Assembly: GCA_002452295.1 (NCBI GenBank)
Contig: DKEX01000027.1
Location: 16,973 to 31,662 of the forward strand
Length of the DNA stretch: 14,690 nucleotides
Source: Firmicutes bacterium UBA6811
GTDB lineage: Bacteria > Bacillota > SHA-98 > UBA4971
Direction: 5' to 3'
Every line of letters begins with the position of its first letter. The stretch's first letter is position 1. Positions 1-5,736 of this stretch are shown here, piece after piece. The notes below the pieces were generated by a model. The model did not search any database. It was not told the DNA's origin and was given only the letters and a program-made list of their open reading frames with translations. The position numbers were made by a program, and so were the translations under genes.

Positions 1-1
1 C

Positions 2-1240
2 TACGCCCTGCCGCAGTCGCCGCAGCTTTTCAAGCAACTCCTGATGGTGGCGGGGTTCGACCGCTACTTTCAGATCGCGCGCTGTTTTCGCGACGAGGAC
101 CTTCGGGCCGACCGACAGCCGGAGTTCACGCAGATCGACATCGAGATGTCGTTCGTGGACCGCGACGACGTGCTGGCCGTCACGGAGGACATGATGGCCG
201 TCGCCATCGAGGGGACCCTCGGGGTGCGCGTGGCCACGCCCTTCCCGAGGCTATCCTACGCCGAGGCGATGGAGAGGTTCGGGTCGGACAAGCCTGACAC
301 CAGGTTCGGCATGGAGATCCGCGACATAGTGAAGGCCGTCAGGGGATCGGCTTTCAGGGTGTTCCGCGACGCCGTTGCGGGCGGCGGCAAGGTGGCCGCC
401 GTCGTGGCGCCCGGGTGCGGCAGGTTCTCGCGTCGTGAGATCGCCGAGCTCGAGGACATGGCGAAGGGCTTCGGGGCGCAGGGTCTCCTGTCCATAGCGG
501 TCGCGAGGAGCGAAGACGACAGCCTCGAATTCCGGTCGCAGGTTCACAAGTTCCTCTCCCGGGAGGAACTCGAGCACATCACCGCGCTGGCCGGCGCGGG
601 CGAGGGGGACCTCATCCTCATCGCGGCCGGCCCCGGCCCGGTGGTGCAGAACGTCCTGGGGAGGCTACGCTTGCACCTGGGGTCGAAGCTCGGCCTCATT
701 CCCGAGAAGGAGATGAGGCTCCTGTGGGTCGTTGACTTCCCGCTCCTCGAGTTCAGCGAGGAAGAGGGCAGGGTGGTTGCCGTACACCACCCGTTCACGT
801 CCCCTCTGGAAGAGGACCTCGATCTCCTCGAGACGCGTCCCCTTGCTGTTCGTGCCAACATGTACGACCTCGTCATGAACGGGGTGGAGCTTGGAAGCGG
901 GAGCATAAGAGTGCACCGGCGCGACGTGCAGGAGAGGATATTCCGGGCGCTGGGCCTTGGCCCAGAGGAAGCGCGCGACAAGTTCGGGTTCCTGCTGGAG
1001 GCGTTCGAGTACGGCGCCCCGCCGCACGGCGGGATCGCGCTGGGGTTTGACAGGGTGGTGGCGCTGCTTGCGGGGTGCAAGACCATCCGCGACGTCATCG
1101 CCTTCCCCAAGACGCAGCGCGCCGTATGCCCCATGACCGGCGCGCCGGGCCCGATATCGCGGGAACAGCTCGAGGAGCTTCACATAGAAGTGGTCAACGG
1201 GGAGAGAATGGAGCCTGCCGGCGGTCCGCAGGAACCTTGA
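2..1240 (+). CDS. aspS: Aspartyl-tRNA synthetase, 3' part (5' end outside window)
   Basis: Cytoplasmic class II aminoacyl-tRNA synthetase that charges tRNA-Asp (or also tRNA-Asn in non-discriminating forms). The frame is open from base 2, so the tRNA anticodon-binding N terminus and motif 1 lie upstream of the window; about 412 residues remain. The fragment begins with YALPQSPQLFKQLL, followed by motif 2 (FRDEDLRADRQPEFTQ, near base 90-140). The bacterial-type GAD insertion domain follows (about bases 290-700, from KPDTRFG onward). Motif 3 is HGGIALGFDRVVALLAG near base 1026-1075, with the usual RDVIAFPKTQ just after it. The GAD insertion marks this as bacterial AspRS rather than the archaeal/AsnRS type. 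The stop codon at 1238-1240 overlaps the -35 box of the next transcript. Identification is secure; tRNA specificity cannot be told from the sequence. Confidence 0.97.
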   Translation, partial: YALPQSPQLFKQLLMVAGFDRYFQIARCFRDEDLRADRQPEFTQIDIEMSFVDRDDVLAVTEDMMAVAIEGTLGVRVATPFPRLSYAEAMERFGSDKPDTRFGMEIRDIVKAVRGSAFRVFRDAVAGGGKVAAVVAPGCGRFSRREIAELEDMAKGFGAQGLLSIAVARSEDDSLEFRSQVHKFLSREELEHITALAGAGEGDLILIAAGPGPVVQNVLGRLRLHLGSKLGLIPEKEMRLLWVVDFPLLEFSEEEGRVVAVHHPFTSPLEEDLDLLETRPLAVRANMYDLVMNGVELGSGSIRVHRRDVQERIFRALGLGPEEARDKFGFLLEAFEYGAPPHGGIALGFDRVVALLAGCKTIRDVIAFPKTQRAVCPMTGAPGPISREQLEELHIEVVNGERMEPAGGPQEP

Positions 1241-1265
1241 AATCTCCTTTGCTCTGTGGTATTAT
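1237..1265 (+). promoter_or_regulatory. Housekeeping-type promoter for the 6S-like RNA
   Basis: TTGAAA at 1237-1242 and TATTAT at 1260-1265 are separated by 17 bases, with a TG one base before the -10 (extended -10). Each box matches the sigma-A consensus at five of six positions. The -35 overlaps the aspS stop codon. Transcription would start near 1272, just ahead of the structured RNA. The call is from sequence only. Confidence 0.65.
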
Positions 1266-1271
1266 TGCTGT

Positions 1272-1487
1272 GGCGAAGAAGTGAAGAGCCAAGGACCCTA
1301 CCGTGTGCGATGTGGTGCTGGTAACTTCTGTTCCAACACCATATGAAAGGGAGCCTGGACTCCGGACGCAGCGCGTATGCCGTGCCGCCGGCGCGGACAC
1401 GTAAAACGCCTGGGAAGGCACCCACCTGCAGGGCGCAGGGATATGAGATGTTACCGGTAAGACGGCACGGTGGGGTCTTCTTTTTTT
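1272..1487 (+). ncRNA. ssrS: 6S RNA candidate (RNA polymerase regulator)
   Basis: 6S RNA mimics an open promoter and binds sigma-A RNA polymerase holoenzyme during slow growth. Here a 14-bp stem joins 1292-1305 to 1466-1479 (two G-U pairs) and is followed by seven T residues at 1481-1487. The whole transcript is therefore a closed rod of about 210 nt ending in its own terminator. Inside it, 1313-1321 and 1333-1341 form a hairpin (8 of 9 pairs), and the GC-rich middle (about 1350-1450) can fold further, as expected for a long rod with a central bubble. In B. subtilis one of the two 6S RNAs lies directly downstream of aspS, so synteny agrees. No open reading frame of merit is present. The 5' end is inferred from the promoter. 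The alternative, a T-box leader, is unlikely because no T-box sequence is visible and rarA is not a T-box target. Confidence 0.75.
1466..1487 (+). terminator. Intrinsic terminator of the 6S-like RNA
   Basis: The 3' arm of the closing stem (1466-1479) is followed by C and then TTTTTTT at 1481-1487. The long closing helix itself would act as terminator stem. Confidence 0.65.
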
Positions 1488-1788
1488 GCCCTTTTCCTGG
1501 CCCTCGCCTTCGTGCCCCGCGATGCGCGTCGTGTGCCGCGCGTCCCGCGTCCCGCGTCGCGCACGCGTGTCGTGTGCCGGGGCACCGTCCACACGTCAGG
1601 GTTGCACGGGCGGCGGTTGCACAATCGGCAGGAATGTGCAACAATGGAAACCGGAACATACGCTCGCCCCTGTGGTTTCTCGTGGGCTCGCCCGCGAGCG
1701 GAGCCGGGCGGGGCGGAGCTCAGCCGGGCCGGGCCGGGCCGCAACCTGGCGACGTAAGGCGCGGTCGAGGTGGAGGTTGACGCAAGAC
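1488..1788 (+). other. Non-coding GC-rich gap before rarA, with short repeats
   Basis: This stretch between the 6S-like terminator and rarA holds no credible gene. An open frame does run through it in the rarA frame, but its translation is Arg/Pro-rich and unlike RarA. It contains the direct repeat GTCGTGTGCCG at 1528-1538 and 1569-1579, GCGTCCC tandem units around 1540-1557, and a run of GCCGGGCC-type units around 1722-1740. These look like slippage-prone simple sequence. The only ordered element is the inverted repeat listed separately. Confidence 0.6.
1601..1645 (+). promoter_or_regulatory. Inverted repeat over a weak promoter-like sequence upstream of rarA
   Basis: GTTGCACA (1616-1623) and TGTGCAAC (1635-1642) form a perfect 8-base inverted repeat with an 11-base spacer. 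A further direct copy, GTTGCAC, lies at 1601-1607. TTGCAC at 1617-1622 and AACAAT at 1640-1645 are 17 bases apart and could be a weak promoter, so the repeat would cover its spacer like an operator. No known regulator is recognised. Confidence 0.35.
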
Positions 1789-3129
1789 GTGGACATGGAC
1801 ATGTTCAGCCGCCAGGCGGAGGACACGCTGAAACACGACGCGCCGCTCGCCGCGCGGATGCGCCCGAGAAGCCTCGAGGAGTTCGTCGGGCAGGATCACA
1901 TAGTGGGCCCCGGCAGGCTGCTCAGGCGCGCCATCGAGGCCGACCGCCTGTCGTCGATAATCCTCTACGGGCCGCCCGGGACCGGAAAGACCACCCTCGC
2001 CAGGGTCATCGCCGGGACGACGAAATCCCATTTCGAGCAGCTCAACGCCGTGACAGCGGGTGTGGCTGACATCAGGCGGGTCGTCGCGGAGGCCGCCGAC
2101 AGGCTGGGCATGCACGGCAGGAGGACCATCCTCTTCATCGACGAGGTGCACAGGTTCAACCGTTCGCAGCAGGACGCGCTCCTTCCCGCCGTGGAGAACG
2201 GCACAGTCGTCTTCATAGGCGCCACCACCGAGAACCCCTTCTTCGAGGTCAACGCGCCGCTGGTGTCCCGATCTCGGGTGTTCTGTCTCTCGCCCCTCGA
2301 CGACGAGGACATAGCCGTTATCCTCCGGCGGGCACTCGACGACAGGGAGCGTGGCCTCGGGAAGTTCGCTGTGGAAGTGGATGCCGGCGCGTTCGACCAC
2401 ATCGTCAGGATGGCCAACGGGGATGCGAGATCGGCTCTGAACGCCATCGAGCTTGCTGTCCTCACGACGCCTCCCGATGAGCGCGGGGTGCGCCACATCA
2501 CGCTGGACGTCGCGGAGGACTCCATCCAACGTCGGGCGCTCGTGTACGACCGGAACGGCGACGCCCACTACGACACCATATCAGCATTCATCAAGAGCAT
2601 GAGGGGATCAGACCCCGACGCTGCGGTGTACTGGCTGGCCAGGATGGCGGCGGCGGGCGAAGACCCGGAGTTCATCGCGCGGCGGATAGTGATCCAGGCC
2701 GCGGAGGACGTCGGGTGCGCCGACCCGCACGCACTTCTCGTGGCCACGGCGGCGGCATGGGCCGTGAAGTTCGTGGGATGGCCCGAGGCGAAGCTGCCGC
2801 TCGCCCAGGCCGCCATCTACGTAGCCACCGCCCCCAAGAGCAACTCGGCGTACCTTGCCATCGGCAGGGCCATGGAGGACGTGGAGAAGGAGCGGTCGGG
2901 CGAGGTGCCTGTGCATCTGCGGGATGCATCATACAGGGGCGCGGCCCGGCTCGGCCACGGCGCCGGCTACGAGTACCCCCACGACTTCCCCGGCCACTTC
3001 GTCCTCCAGCAGTATCTGCCTGACATCCTGGCTGGCAGGGTATACTACGAGCCATCGTCAAACGGCTACGAAAAGCAGATCGCCGAGCGCCTCGCAAAGT
3101 GGCGCGCGCGCGGGCCCCGCGAGCGGTGA
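1789..3129 (+). CDS. rarA: Replication-associated recombination protein A (RarA/MgsA AAA+ ATPase)
   Basis: Clamp-loader-like AAA+ ATPase that acts at stalled replication forks. From the chosen start it has 446 residues, a usual length for the family. Visible are an N-terminal PLAARMRPRSLEEFVGQDH (residues 19-37), Walker A GPPGTGKTTLA (61-71), Walker B with IDEVHRFN (117-124), sensor 1 GATTEN (144-149) and the arginine-finger segment SRSRVF (160-165). The C-terminal MgsA-type tetramerisation region contains DPDAAVYWLARM, AAEDVGCADP and the closing YLPDILAGRVYYEP. The start GTG 1789 is chosen because GGAGG lies at 1772-1776, 12 bases upstream. ATG 1795 and ATG 1801 in the same frame are alternatives. 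Upstream codons in the frame are not RarA-like. In B. subtilis the same gene (yrvN) also lies between aspS and an Rrf2 regulator. Confidence 0.95.
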   Translation: MDMDMFSRQAEDTLKHDAPLAARMRPRSLEEFVGQDHIVGPGRLLRRAIEADRLSSIILYGPPGTGKTTLARVIAGTTKSHFEQLNAVTAGVADIRRVVAEAADRLGMHGRRTILFIDEVHRFNRSQQDALLPAVENGTVVFIGATTENPFFEVNAPLVSRSRVFCLSPLDDEDIAVILRRALDDRERGLGKFAVEVDAGAFDHIVRMANGDARSALNAIELAVLTTPPDERGVRHITLDVAEDSIQRRALVYDRNGDAHYDTISAFIKSMRGSDPDAAVYWLARMAAAGEDPEFIARRIVIQAAEDVGCADPHALLVATAAAWAVKFVGWPEAKLPLAQAAIYVATAPKSNSAYLAIGRAMEDVEKERSGEVPVHLRDASYRGAARLGHGAGYEYPHDFPGHFVLQQYLPDILAGRVYYEPSSNGYEKQIAERLAKWRARGPRER

Positions 3130-3154
3130 GTGCCGGGAGAGACCGTGCTCGATG

Positions 3155-3186
3155 GCCTCGACGATCCCGACCTCGATCGTCAGGGC
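3155..3186 (+). terminator. Hairpin after rarA, weak terminator candidate
   Basis: GACGATC (3160-3166) pairs perfectly with GATCGTC (3175-3181) over an 8-base loop. GCC (3155-3157) can pair with GGC (3184-3186) across a small internal loop. No T tract follows, so it may be a Rho-dependent or 3'-protecting structure rather than an intrinsic terminator. Confidence 0.35.
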
Positions 3187-3211
3187 TTCAGGATGCGTCG
3201 GCGCGTTGGCG

Positions 3212-3240
3212 TTGACACGGGGCGCGGGTGGTGCTATATT
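3212..3240 (+). promoter_or_regulatory. Strong sigma-A promoter of the isc-mnmA operon
   Basis: TTGACA at 3212-3217 is a perfect -35. TATATT at 3235-3240 matches the -10 at five of six positions, with the optimal 17-base spacing and an upstream TG (extended -10). The expected start point is near 3247, giving a 5' leader of about 72 bases before iscR. A small hairpin, TGCCG-ACA-CGGCA (3280-3292), lies in the leader. Confidence 0.8.
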
Positions 3241-3247
3241 GTTGCTG

Positions 3248-3274
3248 GAATCCCAACGAGTTTGGTCGGAATTC
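3248..3274 (+). promoter_or_regulatory. Candidate Rrf2/IscR operator at the iscR start point
   Basis: Just downstream of the -10, GAAT (3248-3251) and ATTC (3271-3274) flank CCAA (3253-3256) and TTGG (3262-3265). The two pairs of arms are inverted but have slightly different centres (3261 and 3259), so the dyad is imperfect. A repressor bound here would block transcription start, as expected for an autoregulated Rrf2 gene. The assignment rests on position and symmetry only. Confidence 0.4.
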
Positions 3275-3318
3275 GCCACTGCCGACACGGCAAGGCACGG
3301 CAAAGGCAGGTGAGGTCC

Positions 3319-3981
3319 GTGAGACTCTCGACTCGAGGGAAATACGGCGTGCGGGCCATGTATGACCTGGCGCTCCACTACGGCGAGGGGCCCGTCTCGC
3401 TCAAGGCCACGGCCGAGCGGCAGATGGTGTCTGAGCACTACCTCGAGCAGCTCATGGCCGGGCTCCGGCGCGCGGGCCTCGTCACGAGCTCGAGGGGCGC
3501 CCAGGGCGGCTACGAGCTTTCGAGGCCGCCTGGGGGCATCACCATCGGCGACATTGTGAGGGTGCTTGAGGGTCCCATCGACCCTGCCGAGTGCGTCGCT
3601 GAGGGCGACCCGGTGGAGGCGTGCGAGCGGGCCGACGAGTGCACGATGCGCCTCGTGTGGCAGAAGCTCAAGGACTGCATGAACAGGGTGCTCGACTCCA
3701 TAAGCCTGAAGGATCTCTGCGATGAGACGACGAGCCTCGTGAGCGCGTCATGCGGCTCGTGCCGGGCGGGGCCGGGGTGCGCGGCTTCGGGGCTTACGGT
3801 GCCCAGGGCGGTGCCTGAGGCGTCGGGAGGTACAACCCCAGGGACGGCGCTAGGGATGGCCTCAAAGACGGTGCCAGGGACAGCCTCAGAGGGCGCCAGG
3901 GTGGGTCCTGGAACGGACGACGCCAGGAGCGCCGGCAAAGGCGGCGGCGCGGCGAACCCGGACGCCGTAGCACGCCGGTAA
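3319..3981 (+). CDS. iscR: Rrf2-family Fe-S-sensing transcriptional regulator (IscR-like)
   Basis: Dimeric winged-helix regulator that probably senses Fe-S cluster status and controls its own operon. Residues 1-135 are a full Rrf2 domain. It opens with VRLSTRGKYGVRAMYDLALH; the recognition helix region is VSEHYLEQLMAGLRRAGLV, the wing is SSRGAQGGYELSRPP, and DIVRVLEG follows. Cys92, Cys102 and Cys108 match the three cysteine ligands of [2Fe-2S] IscR proteins, although the first gap is nine residues rather than the five of E. coli IscR. The residues after Cys108 (TMRLVW) lack the E. coli His ligand. The start GTG 3319 has AGGTGA at 3308-3313; the longer upstream frame would run over the promoter. 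The protein is 220 residues, about 75 more than usual: residues 141-220 form a Gly/Ala/Pro/Thr-rich tail with repeated PGTA units and Cys145, Cys148 and Cys154. iscS starts 45 bases later. CymR is less likely because it lacks the cysteines. Confidence 0.9.
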   Translation: MRLSTRGKYGVRAMYDLALHYGEGPVSLKATAERQMVSEHYLEQLMAGLRRAGLVTSSRGAQGGYELSRPPGGITIGDIVRVLEGPIDPAECVAEGDPVEACERADECTMRLVWQKLKDCMNRVLDSISLKDLCDETTSLVSASCGSCRAGPGCAASGLTVPRAVPEASGGTTPGTALGMASKTVPGTASEGARVGPGTDDARSAGKGGGAANPDAVARR

Positions 3982-3987
3982 ACGGCG
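3973..3987 (+). other. Small hairpin enclosing the iscR stop codon
   Basis: CGCCG (3973-3977) and CGGCG (3983-3987) pair with a five-base loop that holds the TAA stop codon (3979-3981). It lies between iscR and the iscS ribosome binding site (AGGAG, 4012-4016). It could be a processing or differential-stability element in the polycistronic mRNA, but a chance hairpin is possible at this GC content. Confidence 0.3.
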
Positions 3988-4026
3988 GGCAGGCTGGTAA
4001 CACTACTGGTCAGGAGATGATTTGAC

Positions 4027-5253
4027 ATGAGAACAGTGTACGTCGATAACGCAGCCACCACGAGGCCCCGCCCCGAAGTGGTCGAGGCCATGCTGCCGTA
4101 CCTGGGCGAGAAATACGGCAACCCGTCCAGCATATACGGCATAGCCAGGGAGGCCAGGGCAGCCCTGGACGAGGCCCGCGAGAAGGTCGCGGCGATCCTC
4201 GGCGCCGACGCGCGCGAGATCATTTTCACCGGCAGCGGCACCGAGGCCGACAACACGGCGATAAAGGGGGTCGCCTTTGCAAACCGGCAGAAGGGCGACC
4301 ACATCATAACCTCCGCGATAGAGCACCACGCCGTCCTCGACAGCGTGAAGCGCCTGGAGAAGCACGGCTTCAGGGCGACGTACGTCCCGGTGGACTCGCA
4401 GGGCATGGTTGACCCGGCCGACGTGGAGGCCTCGATCACCGACAGGACCGCCCTCATCTCGATAATGCATGCAAACAACGAGGTGGGTTCCATCCAGCCC
4501 ATCGAGGAGATAGCGGAGATCGCGAAGAAGCACGGCGTGTACTTCCACACCGACGCGGTCCAGACCATGGGGCACATCCCTGTTGACGTGAACCGCCTCG
4601 GCGTGGACCTGCTCTCGCTCTCGGCGCACAAGTTCTACGGCCCCAAGGGCGTCGGGGCGCTCTATGCGAGGCGCGGCGTCCGGATGGAGCGGTACATCGA
4701 TGGCGGGGGCCAGGAGCGCAACAGGAGGGCAGGCACGGAGAGCGTGGCTGGCATCATCGGCCTTGCGAAGGCGCTCGAGCTTGCATCTGCCGAGATGGAG
4801 CACGAGAGGGAGAGGGTTTCGCGATTGCGGGACCGCCTCATCGAGGGCGTGATGGATCGAATCAGCCACGTCAGGCTCAACGGCCACCCGACCAGGCGGC
4901 TACCAGGCAACGTCAGCTTTTGCTTTGAGTTCATCGAGGGTGAGTCGCTCCTCCTGAACCTCGACATGCTGGGCGTGTGCGGCTCGAGCGGGTCGGCGTG
5001 CACGTCGGGGTCTCTCGAGCCGTCTCACGTGCTCCTCGCCATGGGCCTCCCGCACGAGGTGGCCCACGGCTCGCTCCGGCTTACGCTGGGCCGCTACAAC
5101 ACCGAAGAGGACGTGGACTACGTGCTGGAACACCTGCCCGGAATCGTCGAGAAGCTGCGCGCCATGTCGCCGTTCGGCACGGAGGCGGACTTCGGCGATG
5201 CGTCCTGCGCGAAGTGCGAGGATGCGGCACAGCCGGTAGGGAAAGCGAGGTAG
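4027..5253 (+). CDS. iscS: Cysteine desulfurase (IscS/NifS class)
   Basis: PLP enzyme that removes sulfur from L-cysteine as a persulfide and passes it to IscU (Fe-S assembly) and MnmA (tRNA thiolation), both encoded next to it. It has 408 residues. Visible are the N-terminal VYVDNAATTRP and YGNPSSIYG, the PLP-stacking His in AIEHHAV (His100), HANNEVGSIQP, the Schiff-base lysine in SAHKFYGPKG (Lys202), RRAGTES, and the persulfide loop SSGSACTSGS with catalytic Cys325. The 'SACTSG' loop followed by EPSHVL places it in group I (IscS/NifS), not SufS. A short C-terminal extension carries CAKC (Cys394, Cys397), possibly metal- or redox-active. ATG 4027 has AGGAG at 4012-4016. The place after an IscR-like regulator matches the B. 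subtilis cymR-yrvO order. NifS as a nitrogenase-specific name is not supported because no nif genes are near. Confidence 0.95.
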   Translation: MRTVYVDNAATTRPRPEVVEAMLPYLGEKYGNPSSIYGIAREARAALDEAREKVAAILGADAREIIFTGSGTEADNTAIKGVAFANRQKGDHIITSAIEHHAVLDSVKRLEKHGFRATYVPVDSQGMVDPADVEASITDRTALISIMHANNEVGSIQPIEEIAEIAKKHGVYFHTDAVQTMGHIPVDVNRLGVDLLSLSAHKFYGPKGVGALYARRGVRMERYIDGGGQERNRRAGTESVAGIIGLAKALELASAEMEHERERVSRLRDRLIEGVMDRISHVRLNGHPTRRLPGNVSFCFEFIEGESLLLNLDMLGVCGSSGSACTSGSLEPSHVLLAMGLPHEVAHGSLRLTLGRYNTEEDVDYVLEHLPGIVEKLRAMSPFGTEADFGDASCAKCEDAAQPVGKAR

Positions 5254-5328
5254 CCGCGTCGCGGGGAGGGCGACGGCGGCTCGTTCTGTAGTGTTTCTGC
5301 AGTGTGGAGAGGAGAGGAGATGACGCAC

Positions 5329-5736
5329 ATGTACTCGCAGAAAGTCATGGATCATTTCACGAATCCGAGAAACATCGGAGAGGTGGAGAACGCCGACGGC
5401 GTCGGGATGGTGGGTAACCCTATCTGCGGCGACGTGATGAAGCTGTCGATAAAGGTGGACGGCGACAAGATAGTTGACGCGAAGTTCAAGACCTTCGGCT
5501 GCGGCGCGGCCATCGCCACAAGCAGCATGGTGACGGAGCTTGTGAAGGGGAAGACCCTGGAGGAGGCCCTGGAGATATCGAACAAGGCCGTAGCGGAGGC
5601 TCTCGACGGGCTTCCCGCCAACAAGATGCACTGCTCCAACCTGGCGGCGGACGCGCTCCACAAGGCCATCGAGGACTACCTTGCGAAGAAGCAGGCTACG
5701 CTTCCCGAGAAGAAGCGCGCGGCGGGCGAGGGATGA
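5329..5736 (+). CDS. iscU: Fe-S cluster assembly scaffold IscU/NifU N-terminal type
   Basis: Scaffold on which [2Fe-2S] and [4Fe-4S] clusters are built from IscS sulfur. The 135-residue product starts MYSQKVMDHFTNPRNIGEV, the standard opening of the family. It holds the three ligand cysteines in GNPICGD, FGCGAAIATSSM and MHCSNLAADAL, with the conserved Asp after the first Cys-Gly. The family's usual length is about 125-145, so it is complete and lacks the extra domains of nitrogenase NifU. The start is set at ATG 5329 by homology and by three overlapping GGAG units (5306-5319); ATG 5320 is a possible start adding three residues. Its stop codon overlaps the mnmA start, giving tight coupling. 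B. subtilis lacks iscU at this point, while many Clostridia have it. Confidence 0.94.
   Translation: MYSQKVMDHFTNPRNIGEVENADGVGMVGNPICGDVMKLSIKVDGDKIVDAKFKTFGCGAAIATSSMVTELVKGKTLEEALEISNKAVAEALDGLPANKMHCSNLAADALHKAIEDYLAKKQATLPEKKRAAGEG

Noticed and set aside
1285..1490. T-box riboswitch upstream of rarA
   Set aside because: No T-box core sequence is seen, rarA is not an amino-acid gene, and the long closing stem plus position after aspS fit 6S RNA.
1501..1600. CRISPR-like array or mobile-element repeats in the GC-rich gap
   Set aside because: The units are short (7-11 bases), irregularly spaced and simple in sequence; no cas gene or transposase is near.
1486..1788. Upstream extension of the rarA frame by about 100 codons
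   Set aside because: The translation is Arg/Pro-rich without RarA similarity, covers simple repeats, and a ribosome binding site sits just before 1789.
3130..3318. Upstream extension of the iscR frame from GTG 3130
   Set aside because: It would run across a near-consensus promoter, and Rrf2 proteins begin with the M-x-L-S-T-x-G-x-Y-G motif found at 3319.
3510..4631. Long minus-strand open frame (373 codons) opposite iscR and iscS
   Set aside because: It is a mirror of high-GC codon use in two well-identified genes, with no recognisable protein motif.
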